Source: Gelatoporia subvermispora B (Eukaryota > Basidiomycota > Agaricomycetes > Polyporales > Gelatoporiaceae). From it: 64,000 bases of DNA. How positions within the stretch are numbered: the first letter of the stretch is position 1; every line of letters starts with the position of its first letter. The stretch is from assembly GCA_000320605.2 (NCBI GenBank), contig KB445798.1, forward strand, positions 1,302,131-1,366,130, read 5' to 3'. Shown one piece after another: positions 11,601 through 23,105 of the stretch. A model generated the notes under the pieces. That model saw nothing but the letters and a program-made list of their open reading frames with translations, was not told where the DNA came from and searched no databases. A program made the position numbers and the translations under genes.

Positions 11601-13569
11601 AAAGTAGCTATAGCACCACTGTCATCTTCCGCTGGCGTATATATCACAGCATGAAGTCGTCCAAGCGTGCTCCTGATGATATGAACGGGCCAGCCGATCA
11701 GCTCACTGAGTGCTGTCACAGACAAGGCTTCCCGCAAAACAAGAATCATGGCAAGTAGTCGTTTCGTCCCTTGGATTTCGCGAGGAGCCTGCAGGTCTGG
11801 ATTGAACGCGTGGGTAAGGACCAACGAGTACATGTCGTCCAAAGGCTTCGTTACAGGCCGCTCTGGGGCGACGTCAAGCTCTGTCAAGGCAGAAAGACGT
11901 CCCACGGGGTTCTCTTCTTCTACGTAGTTTATGGCGGTGAATGCATAAATGAACAATTTTCCCGCTTGTTTCGTGACCGTCTCTATGTCCTGATTGAATG
12001 GCCACCCTATCGGGAATGGGTATGAAGGCTCGTGGAGACCATGAGAAGCTCGTATGCGTCGAAAACGTGTAGTGCAATAGATTCGAATGTCAGCTTCGAC
12101 GATGCTCTGCTCAATATCATGTAGCCGTAGTGTGTCATAGGTATCTTGCTGCGCCGACTTGAACTGTGATTGAATATGCCGCTCTGGACGGGAGGTGAGA
12201 AAGAATTTGATAGGGATTTGACGAGAACGAGGAATCAGTGCCGAGAGCATGGATCTGGTGGCTTTGGCGTCCGAACATTCGTCCATTGCGTCTATCACTA
12301 ACACAAGTATGGGAGGGCTGTCGCCAAATGCATCGCGAAGAGGCTTCTGGAGCAATTTCTCAACTTGTGTCTGGACGGTATGGTGACCAATGTCTGGATC
12401 GTCCCGTAGAATATCCAATAAAGCCAACATATACGCCACATTTTGGCGAGCAAGTGACTCAGCGAGAGTCGGTATGATGCATGACACATCATCGCGAGTT
12501 CCTCTAGAGCAAAAGAAGCTCGCGCCGAGGACACCGGTCTCCCGCAACTTGCGACACACCGAGCGAGCGATTGCAGATTTGCCGGTGCCTGCCATGCCGC
12601 TCAGCCAGAAGATACGAGCTACATCGGGATCACGACTCCAGACGCCGATGTCCTCAAGGAGGTCCACGCGCGTGTTTTCCATGCATGCCTCGCCAGCCTG
12701 TGCATCGATTCCTGCGCCTTGGACGCGACGGAGCAGGGTAAATAGCGCTGCGCGACAATGAGTCCAGCGTCGCATCAGAGTTGCATATGCATACCTTCCG
12801 CGGCGAGGTCTTCTACCCTCCGCTCCGTGTTGAGACTACACTCTAGCTACGTCCCCGGGTCAACAACAATGACGTGATTGAGGATCATGATCGCCCACCT
12901 GAAATTTCTCGAGTAACACCGCCAGCTTCTCAAAGGCATCCTTGATGTCTTCTACGTCGCGAGCGGCTTTGATTGTACGTCTGATCACCGATCTTCTTAT
13001 TGATACCCTACTTTTAATGCTACCACTGATTGGCTCGAGGTCCCTGGGAGTTTCTGTTAGATAATGCTTATGCGTGCTCCAATACTCCGTGCTTGCCTGG
13101 ATAGTCGTTCGAGACGTCTCATAATGACTGGAGGTATGTCATCCTGGGTCTGATACTGGTCGAATATATCTTGGAATCCACTGATTCTAGAAGCCAGCTT
13201 CTCGAATCCCTCCTGCGCATCTCTAACAGTCTGCAGCAGTGGGCGTCGTTAGTCATCATAATGTGGGAAGCTGATCACAGGAGGATCACATACGTCGACG
13301 AGTTCCATCACCAAAACGACCCCGACAAGGGCTGTCTTGAGCGGCGGGAACATATCACAGCCTTCTCCTACAGTCTTGAGAGTGGCCTTCAAGATCAGCC
13401 AGCTATCGCGTCCTTTAGACGATGCTCGCGAGGTGCTCTGCTCCGATCGGTCGCGCCTCCACGGAAGTCGGAAACGATGGGATTTCTTGTCCCTCTCAGA
13501 GGATAGCGCCTGCGAGGAGTCGGGTCCCTGTCTATCGGATTGCAAGGAAGATGGATTGTTGCGAGACAT
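8625..13569 (-). CDS. NLR-like STAND receptor: N-terminal helical domain, NACHT NTPase, 14 WD40 repeats (copy 1)
   Basis: Six exons give a predicted 1,556-aa protein: 13569-13294, 13230-13097, 13043-12899, 12846-12795, 12747-11213 and 11153-8625. Residues about 60-200 form a predicted helical N-terminal domain of the kind found in basidiomycete STAND proteins. The NACHT domain follows, with Walker A GMAGTGKS near residue 253 and Walker B LVLVIDAMDE. From about residue 790 there are 14 WD40 repeats of 43 residues each. A linker of about 60 residues splits them 7+7, so two seven-bladed propellers are expected. The C-terminal tail ends in RFVHGDRWTKC. By family knowledge, such proteins are NTP-dependent switches in which WD40 propellers sense non-self or internal danger and the N-terminal domain triggers a response such as cell death; the ligand is unknown. 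The 59-bp intron at 11154-11212 joins NACHT to WD40 in frame, so they belong to one gene. The intron at 13044-13096 starts with GC instead of GT. Confidence 0.88.
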
Positions 13570-14840
13570 TGCCTACACTGTAGGCGAAATGAGTATGGTG
13601 TTGCCCAACACGGGGATGTGAATATGAGCGCTGCCCCGTGCGGGACCAAAGCAGCAGACGTCTGACACGAGGAATTGCAACCATGCTAGGCCGTGTCGTT
13701 CCCACCGGGTCCGGATGCATGCCGGAGATCAGACAGGGCTGAACGTGCAAGTCTCCCCAACACAGGTAATCGTCTTGACAGGCGGTTGATGGCCCACCGG
13801 CGAACATTCCCAGCCAACTATGCCGTAGATCAGGCTGCCGCAGAAAGCAATCTGCCTGGTCAATGAATGTCGAGAGGGATACAACTTGGTTTGTCCGAAG
13901 TGGGCGACACGATACAGGCATTATATGTTGAAGTCCCTTCCTAGCAAATCAAGTTCAGGCTTTCGAAGTTCAATCCGAGTCGGCTGTTTATTTAGAGCGT
14001 CCATGCAGAGACTCAAATCCTGGTGTCCTTGCAATGTATTATGACTTGTCGAGGTGTATAGGCACGAGACGGAGGTTACCGTCCAGCCTCGTGTTGTACT
14101 AGTCCAGCACAGCCTTAGCAATCACGAGACCACCAGTGGTAAGCCGATACCAAGTGAAGCACACGTATAAGTGCAGAGCTCAAGACAGACGTTGTAATGC
14201 AAAGACATTCGAGTGAAATGAAGCTGGAGGACGTCTCGCTCTAGAAGTCCTGATGTCTCAATTTCGAGGGGAAAGTTGAGCGTGTGCAATGAGCCGCGTA
14301 ATTGAGGCGCTGATCGTGACGTTCCGGCAACCTGCTCATTGCTCAATGTCCTGTGGACGGCCTGTTACCCGACATAAATTCCCCCACATGCTCCATGAGC
14401 CATACTTATTCAATACTATGTACGTGAAATGAGCTCCGGTCGTCACGCAGTCATTGTATGTTGGAGTGCACGAGATGATCGAATATGCTTGAGGTAACTG
14501 AATCGGCCGCGATCCGAGTCTGCTCAAGTTCACGCGGTAGGAGTCGTCTCCAGCGGCATGGAGCCTGACGAGAGTCCAGAGATGCACACAGATCTCGATC
14601 CGAGCGAAGACCTGCTGCTTCGCCACTAGGTGCATAAGACGGTCATTAGCTCAAGTTATGTTACGATGGCGATGTGCACGCACCCATACCAAATATCGAG
14701 AGGCTACAAACTAAAATACTGAAAATACAGTCTGGACGCGCCTCGGACACAGAAATGACACAGCATCAGGATATCGAGAAAGATAGCCGGGAATACGTAT
14801 GTTGTACAATAATCTCAATACCAGCACAGGCTCCAATTAT
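13570..14840. other. Spacer upstream of NLR copy 1
   Basis: No gene is supported. The matching spacer in the second unit (22478-22940) is only about 0.46 kb, so about 0.8 kb between roughly 13.65 and 14.65 kb is either an insertion here or a deletion in unit 2. I see no terminal repeats or tail that would identify it as a mobile element. The last 150 bp again matches unit 2 and ends in a CCAT/CTCC-rich microsatellite. Confidence 0.5.
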
Positions 14841-15870
14841 CATAGTCCATCCCATCCATTCCATCCATCCATCCTCGCATATCCACCCTCACGTTTCCAT
14901 CTCCATCTCCATCCCATACCACTCCTCCTCCTCCTCAATATTCTCCTTGACCCCACCCCCACGCAGCGTATCCCCGCAGTACCACACCCCGCGCGCCGCA
15001 CTCGTCCTCGCCGTCCACGTCGACATAGTCGCTCTCCGAGACGGACCCGCTGCGCGAGCGCGACCCGGAGCGCGGGAAGGTCCACCCGCCCGTGCCCTCC
15101 GAGTACGACTGGCTGTGCGCCGAGAACGACGACACGGAATGCAGCGACTGCGCAAACGCGGGGGAACTCCACGTGTCGGACTGCCCGCCGACAAACACGC
15201 ACTCAGGCTCGCAGTGCGCGGTCATCGGCACGTCCGTGGCCGCGCTCGCGGTGAACAACGGGGGCGGCGTCGGGACCCGTTGGTACGCCCAAGAGGCCCG
15301 GGTGGAAGTGGGTTTTGCCGCCTGTCCCGGGCACGACGTAGTCGTGCATGCGCGGTCCGGCGCAGGGCGAGCGCGTGGATGACTGGGACGGAGCTGTGGG
15401 CTTGGATGCGAGCGTGGAGAACGAGGGGACGGAGCTGGACGTCGGGTACGGCGCAGGCGGGTCGAGGCTGAAGGAGAGCCCCGCCTGAAGCTCGGCGTGC
15501 CGGCATTGGTGGGGGAGCCCGTTAGAGAAGGACGGCGGTCGGATAGAACGGGCTTCCGGTAGAGACATCCCGCCTACTATAATGGTAGAGGACCCCAAGT
15601 GTGATGCGATGGGCACGTGGATGAGGCTCTGGGTGTGGACATCGGGCTATGGGATGTGGGGCAGGACGATTGGGGCACTTGGTGGATGCGCATGGCAATA
15701 CGACGACGCATCGTGGTCGCTGCCGTCTCGTTGCTCATCACTGTGCGCCAGTTTGCTGGGTGATGCGGAGAATAAGATGGAGGAGATCTAGAGGCTGGGT
15801 GTGCCGGGTGCGTCCCTGTGCATGCTCAGATGGGGAAATGAGCGGGCTTGCGTGAATTACTGAAGCGGCG
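14840..15870 (-). pseudogene. Decayed C2H2 zinc-finger gene remnant (copy 1)
   Basis: Minus-strand frames match the C-terminal half of the intact gene at 23106-25064: blocks such as SSSVPSFSTLASK, GGQSDTWSSPAFAQS, SQSYSEGTGGW and SESDYVDVDGEDE are recognisable. They lie in two or more different reading frames, so frameshifts have occurred. The zinc-finger exon, the long middle exon and most of the first exon are absent. A fragment resembling the start codon region (MSNETAATT against MSDEAAAST) lies near 15740, only about 0.15 kb from the C-terminal part. A further piece matching internal exon 1 (around the QARRRLSD codons) lies near 15860, out of its original order. The remnant therefore suffered an internal deletion and a local rearrangement at the junction between the duplicated units. 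No DNA-binding product can be made. Confidence 0.75.
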
Positions 15871-17634
15871 CCGCCTGGGTCGAGCTCGACAACCTGCGGG
15901 GTCTGCTCCAATCAGATTGCTTGCGCGGCTAGTACTCGCAGGAGGTTGGTGTAGCAGAGTTAGAAGTATGCGGCGAGCCTCCGAGTGCGGTATCATAGCG
16001 AGAGGGAGGCCATAGGTGTCGATCCGACTCGATCGAGAGGTCGCTCGTGCGAGCGGTGGTGGCGTGGAAGGTCACGATCGTTTGCGCGCTTCTACGGACG
16101 AGAGCGCCTTTCTTAGCGCTCCCCTCACTGCCAGCAGATCGGGGCCTTATGCGCAGTCTGAAATCTCTGCAGCCTGCCACCTGCATAACCTCTGAAATCA
16201 TGGTGTCGCGCACTCCGTGCGTATGTTGTCTCGCATATATGCCTAGACAGTTTCGCAGACACGGCCAGGATCAAGGTACTGAGTGTTGGGTCGGTGAGCC
16301 GCATTCATAGGTCAATGAGGGTACAATTGACCGGCATCAGCATTTCCCTAAATATGATACACTTCAGCTCGCAGCCCTCTGACATTGAGTGATGGTAAAC
16401 ATATGTTGGCTTCGCATGATGATCCGGGATCAGGGGGTCGCCATCAAGATGCAGAAGCAAACCTGTTGTTGAGCTGCCTATTCCGTGCTAGACCATAGTG
16501 AGTTCAGTATTTCTTTTCGAAGCATATGAAGAGTCGGATTGATCACATTTTCTAGCAGCCATTTGTCATAATAGAGTGAAACTGTAGAGGATCAGGCACA
16601 CGCCGCGGCAGGTGTTGACGGTGACTCGGCACACACTGGTGAGTATACTTCCAACAGCTTCTTAACAAATGTCTACAGAACCGGCGGCGCATGTGTTACA
16701 GAGCAGCTGCATGCGCCTTTTACTCAGTTCTTTCCCGCTCCTTTCCGATAACTACTTCTCAATTGCTCCCTTCCCATGATTCCGGCCGTTATGCGCTTGA
16801 TTCCACATACACCTGTCGCAACAAGGCCTTATGAGATGCACAAGGGCTTAGCGCGAATTGCCGTCTACACATTCACACGCGCACACGGATCCTACCCTCG
16901 GGCTTTTCACGGTGAGCTCCTACGGCCCATTCAACGACATAGGCGCTTCTCCCCGTGGTCATAATATGTATGAACTTATTATTGACCTGTGGAATCGGGA
17001 TGTACGTGATGGACATTTGGTGAGGGGCCATTTGCGGCATCGTCAAGCTCGTCCGATTTATGTATTAGATGTCGAAAGTGGTTCAGCCTACATTAGCCAA
17101 GCTATTTGGCGACGCGTGCCCTGTCCGTTTCCTGACATGTCACTGCACCATCACCCGTACGTGCTCCTCGATTAGCATCTTGGTATATCTGACGTCGCTC
17201 CTGCGCATACAGTCAATCGTTTCAGCAGACCTTTGTCTTGAGATGAAGCTGCGAATGCGTATATACCATTTCCTTTGCACCCCGCGCTTCTGCACGTATG
17301 CAACAACATACACGCGGAGTCAGGAATGTAATATTCTGAGGTTGTTCCACCATTATATCTCACGCGAGCCATTCCGCAGCGAATTTACGGTTGCTCATAC
17401 ATACAGTAGCGAGACCGAATGTGCTGCTGTAAGCACTACAATGTGCCATGTTCGGCTGTCGCGCTTGCCATTCGGTTATTCTCAAACCGGGACAGGTACA
17501 TCATCATGAGCTGAGAGGAAAGGCTAGCAACAGCTGTTCTTATGTACAATCGATGGTATTTAGGTGAAAGTACTGGGCTTGCGGAATAGAGCGCAGGCAC
17601 AAATTCGTAAGGAATGTAGCTCGAAATAGTGACA
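15871..17634. other. Intergenic region downstream of NLR copy 2
   Basis: No gene is supported. About 15.95-16.2 kb has short blocks in common with about 7.2-7.4 kb, and 17.52-17.63 kb resembles 8.52-8.62 kb, as expected for the left part of the duplicated unit. The AT-richer middle part (16.3-17.5 kb) shows only short frames. Confidence 0.5.
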
Positions 17635-20600
17635 TCAAGGATTTCCCGAAGTTATGTTCGGAGTATAGCAGTCCGTCCACCTGTCACCGTGTGCAAACCT
17701 ACTTACATCCAACGTTGCTCGGTATCGTCCAATGAGCACTTTTGCGCGTGGCATCATTACCCCGCGATAGTAGTCCTTTGGAATCCACATTATCATTTCG
17801 TCACGTGGGCCCTTGACCCATCCAGAATCGAGGCGGAAGTACGACGGATTGTGCAGCTCTTCAGAGCCTGCTTGCGACATCTGAGAGGACTGGGTTGTCA
17901 CAGATCCGTCTGGGTTGAGCGAGTGTGCCGGTCGCAGCATCACCAGTGATGTCATGGAACTCGCAATTGCGCTCCAGTTTGTGCTGCCTTGGCCGCCTTG
18001 CGATCCCATCCACGAGTCTCCCGGCATCACGTCCCATACACGAATCGTGTCGTCGGATGATCCAGAGACAACGCGGGTCCCATCAGGCGAGAACGCGACT
18101 GACCAGACTGTATCGCTGTGTCCCTCGAGCGGCTTCATGACTGGGACCCCGGTTGTCGTATTCCAGAGCCGAACAGTGGCGTCTTGCGAGCCAGAGACAA
18201 TTACTGTCCCGTCCGGTGAGAAGCTGACAGAGACGACCGCATTGGTGTGTCCCCTGAGAGGCTCCATCACTGTGTCACCTGTCCGTGCATCCCAGAGCTG
18301 AATCGTGTTGTCCCTCGAAGCTGAGGCAATCCGAGCTCCATTGGGGGAAAATGCGACAGAGAAAACCCAATCACTATGTCCCTTGAGAGGCCCACCCAAC
18401 CGTTCTCCCGTCATCGCATTCCAGAGCTGGAGTGTGGTGTCCGCCGAGCCAGAGACTATCTGCGTTCCATCTGGTGAGATTGCGACTGACCAGATTGTGT
18501 CGCTATGTCCCTCAAGAGGTTCCATCACCGGCCTCCCTGTTCTGGCACTCCAAATCCGAATTGTTCTGTCGGACGAGCCCGAAATGATCCGAGTCCCATC
18601 TGGTGAGAAAGCAACACAATAAACCCAGTTACCATGTCCTCTGACAGGATTGGCCACTTGTTGGCCGGTCCTTGTATCCCAAAGACGGATCGCCTTGTCA
18701 GCTGAGCCAGAAGCGATGCAGCTCCCATCTGGCGACACAGCAATGCATTTGACAAGGCCAGTATGACCGCGGAGAGAATGAAGAACTGAGACACCTGTCT
18801 GCACATTCCATAGCGAAACTGTCTTGTCTTTCGATCCCGACGCAACCTGGGCTCCATCTGGCATGAATGCGACACAATAGACTTTGCCACTGTGACCCTT
18901 AGGCCTCGCTGAAGGTGTGTACTGTGGCTTCGTGTTGGTACCAAGAGTTGAATGTTCATTGTTGACCAAGACTCCAAACTGGGATGCCGGTGGTAAGGTT
19001 CCATAGGGGAGGACGATCCGACTCGGTGCGACATCAGGGGGCCGCACCATGTCTATGCCTCCTGCGCTCCAAATGCGGATTGTCTTGTCTTCTGAGCTAG
19101 AGACAACTGTGCTCCCATCTGGTGAGAACCCAACAGACCACACGTAATCGCTGTGTCCCTCCAAGGGCTGCATCACTAGGTGCCCTGTCGCTGCATCCCA
19201 AAGTCGGACAGTCTTGTCAGCTGAACCTGAGATGATTTGGGTCCCATCAGGTGAAAATGCAATCGAAAGGACTGAGTCGCTGTGTCCCACCAGGGGGTCG
19301 ATGATTGGGGCCCCTGTTTTGGCATCCCAAAGCCTGATTGTGGTGTCGGATGACCCTGAGACAATTCGGGTCCCGTCCGGGGAGAATGCGGCAGACTGAA
19401 TGTAGTTGGTGTGTCCCGAGAGGGGCTCCATCGCTTCCTTCCCCGTTGTTAAATCCCAGAGCCTGATCGTCCTGTCATGCGAAGCAGAGACAATTTGCAG
19501 TCCATCCGGTGCAAACATGACAGAGTTGACAACGGCGGTGTGCCCTTCAATAGCATCTCCTAATGGACTCCCAGTTACTGCATCCCACAGTCGAAGAGTA
19601 CAGTCCCACGATCCAGAGACAATTTGCGTTCCATTGGGTGAGAAGGCGACACATCGGACTCCCTTGCTGTGGGCCTCGAGGGCATCCATCGCTACTTCTC
19701 CAGTCCTCGCATTCCATAGTCGAAGTGTTCCATCATGTGAGCCTGTGACAATCTGCATCCCATTCGGCGAGAATGCCACGCAACCGACGGCGCCATCATG
19801 TCCTTCGAGAGCGTTCATCATCAGGTCGCCCGTTCGCGTGTCCCAAATTCGGACTGTCCCATCATGTGAGCCCGATGCAACACGGGTTCCGTCTGGTGAA
19901 AACGCGACGGAGTAAATAGCTCCTGCGTGTCCCGACATCTGGAGGAGCGGACTCTGGGACCGGTGTATTCCGGCCACATCGTATTTGAGAACATTGCGAA
20001 ATATCGGCCAGAATGTTTTCGCAATCATAGAGGATGCACTGAGGGCAGGAAGGGCCGAGAGATAGATATGTGGTGCACTGAACTCGATTGCCTGGTAGCC
20101 TAGTATAATGAATTGCTTTGCATCCCTCAGGAATTCTATCATGTCCGGAAAGAGCTGATCGCGCTGACAAGAGCAGGTATGTCAATCTCAAAGATCCTCG
20201 CAAAAAAGATGCCTTTGCGTACCAAGTTTTCGGCGGTCAACAGTCGGTGCAGAAGACCTACCGCTAGCCTTACATTTCCGCTCGCGCTGAGCACCTCAAT
20301 CCAGAATAGAGTCTTCCTTTGAAGTACTGAATAAATTGATGGAAGTAATGGTGAGGGATCACGGATGCGGATGAAGTGGTGGACCCAGTGAAGGCACGAA
20401 TATACAAGCCAAGTCGGAATCGGTGCAAAGACTTGCTGCAAATTCGATAAATAAGATGTGCAAAAACCCGGGACATTGAAGTGCAGCATGTCTGAGGCCA
20501 TGACCCGAATGCAGGCATTTGCGAGAGCCTCATGACCGTCGGAATGATCAATCCTGAAGGCCTCCGGTGCGCGAGCAGGAGATGTAAGGTAGTCTTCGAA

Positions 20601-22477
20601 AGATGCATGGAACGTAGCGATAGCGCCGCTGTCGTTCTCCATTGGGGTATATACGACCGCATGCAGCCGTTCCAGCATGGTTCTGATGTCTTGAGTGGAT
20701 ATGCCAATCAGCTCGCTCAGCGCTTTCACAGACAGGGATTCTCGCAACATGAGAATGATGGCCAGCAACCGTCTCGTGGTCTTGATCTCATCCTGCGTAC
20801 GCAAGTTTGAATCCAGTGCGCTGGTGAGAACCCTGCCATACATCTCGTCCAACGGTTCCGTCAAAGGCCGTTCGGCAGGGTTTTGGGGATTCGCTAGCCC
20901 CAGCAGGCGTTGCACGGGGCTTTCTTCGATGTATGAAATGGCGGTGAATGCATAGATGAAGAGCTTCCCCGCTTTCAGTGTCACATATTCGATATCTCTA
21001 TCGGATGGCCATTCCAGCGGGAATGCATGTGACGGATTCTGCTCCTCGCATGTTATTCGTATCTTCTGGAGGCGTCGGCGGCAATAGTGTCGAATATCGG
21101 CTTCCACTATATCTTTCTCAATATCGTGCAGCCGGAGAGTATGATAGCGGTCGTGCCCTGCAGAGATGAACTGTGTCCGAATGTGGTGCTCTGGGCGGGA
21201 CGTGAGAAAGAACTTGATGGGAGTGCGAGGTGAACATGAAACGATGGCCGAGAGCATCGCTTTGGTAGCCCCCAGATTGGAACATTCGTCGAGCGCATCG
21301 ACCACAAAAACCAATGTGGGCCTCTTGTTGAGAACTGCTGCACCGAGTGGCTTCTCCAACAAGTGTTCAATCTGTAGTTCGACTGTATAATGACCAATGT
21401 CCGGATTTGATGATAGGATGTCCACCAATGCTGCTCTGTATGACGCATTCCGTCGCGCAAGGGACATGGAAAGAGTTGGTATGATGCACCCTACGTCCTC
21501 GCGTATACCTCTGGAACAAAAGAAGCTGCCAGCAAGTAAGCCGGCCTCGCGCAGCATGTGACATACGGAACGTGCAATGGCCGATTTTCCTGTTCCCGCC
21601 ATCCCGTCAAGCCAGAATATGCGAGCCACATCAGAGCCACGGCTCCAATCGTCAATATCGTCCAGCAATCTGACGCGAGTGTTCTCCATGCATGCATCAC
21701 CCCTTTGCGCATCGATATCGGCGTCCGGAACATGACCGAGGTTTGCCAGGATAACTATATCCTATTAACCGAGAGCAATGCATACATGACGCACACTCAC
21801 ACTGAGCTGCGATATCCTCGACCCTGCGCTCTACATTTAGACTGCATCCAAACTGTGGTAGTATATCAGCGACTGGACATCCGAAACCCTCTAGCCCCAT
21901 ACCTGGAACTGTTGGACGAGCGTCGCAATCTTCTCAAACATTCGTTTGATATCTTCCGCATCGCTCCATGCCTCCACTACCCGTACGGCCCGTGCACGAT
22001 GTAACTTCTTCATGATATTCTTTTGTATTGGTTTGAGGCCCCTAACAAGATTGTGAGGATATGTCAACCAATCTGCCAAATTGTGGACTTACTCGGACAG
22101 CCGCTCAAGACGTCGTTGCACTGTAGGAGGTATGTCCTCTGGAGACTGATACTGATCGAAGATGGTTTGGAACCCGTTGAGCCTCGACGCTATCTTCGCA
22201 TAACCGTCATCTGCATCCTTAACAGCCTGTAGCATACTTAGCCCATGACCAGCCGCATGTAGAGAGAAAAACAACGTACATCGACAAGTTCCATTGCTGC
22301 AACAACGCCGACAAGAGCAGCCTTCAGCGGAAAGAACATATCGCAACCCTCTCCCACAGTCTTCAGTACTCTTCTCAGAACAACCCAACCATTTCTTTCT
22401 GTCAACGATCTAGGCGAGGGCAGCGTATCAGTATCAGGTCGATCGCGACTCCATGGAAGTGGGAGGCAACACGGCAT
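17635..22477 (-). CDS. NLR-like STAND receptor: N-terminal helical domain, NACHT NTPase, 14 WD40 repeats (copy 2)
   Basis: Six exons predict 1,527 aa: 22477-22280, 22226-22093, 22041-21903, 21852-21801, 21754-20223 and 20163-17635. All five intron positions match copy 1. The N-terminal domain starts from MPCCLPLPW, is shorter than in copy 1, and contains the shared LKTVGEGCDMF.PLK.ALVGVV block. NACHT has Walker A GMAGTGKS near residue 225 and Walker B LVFVVDALDE. The WD40 part, from about residue 760, holds 14 repeats in two groups of seven around a linker of about 60 residues. Each repeat is most like the repeat of the same rank in copy 1 where I compared them. The C-terminal tail RFAHGDRWTDC matches the family ending. 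The role is inferred from the family: a switch-like sensor for non-self or damage. All splice sites are GT-AG here. The duplicate may have been kept for a different ligand, but that is inference. Confidence 0.88.
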
Positions 22478-23105
22478 GACAAAGGTCAGTGGCGAAGAAG
22501 GTGGGGGTTGGGGACGGAGGCTGCAATGTGAATGAAATATGACTGCGAAATACAGCCCTGAGCTTCACGGAAAGCTACAGCTCGAACGGCGTATCTACTG
22601 CCCAATGCATAGCCATCATGTCAAAACCTTTGTACTATTCCAATGTTGGCGCTTGAGCCGGATTCTTGACCAAGTATCACAGCTCAGGTAGATCCGAGTA
22701 TCCAAGAAGCATGTATTCGGACAGATACACGAGTCAAGGTCTCATCGCCTTGTGGTCTGGACCTTCAGACATTTGTCCATATGCAAGTGACCTAAAGTCC
22801 TCGGGAGCTTCTGGAGATACCGCTGATGTGGATAAACCAAAAGAACAAGTTTTCAAGGAGACACTAGCAGAGCGATTCACACGTACCTACGCGGAATATT
22901 GAGAGGCTACGGACGAAAATACGGTCACATCACGGTTGCATACACCCCCCAACAGCGCCTCGCACACAGAAATGACACAGCATCAGGATATCGCGACAGA
23001 TAGCCGGGAATACGTATGTTGTACAACAATCTCAATACCAGCACAAGCTCCAATTATCATAGTCCATCCCATCCATTCCATCCATCCATCCTCGCATATC
23101 CACCC
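22478..23105. other. Spacer between NLR copy 2 and the C2H2 gene
   Basis: This is the shared upstream/downstream region: the NLR promoter on one side and the 3' end of the zinc-finger gene on the other. It includes a CCAT/CTCC-rich microsatellite near 23060-23150 that runs into the last codons of the zinc-finger gene (an EMEMEM tail). No other gene is seen. Confidence 0.5.
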
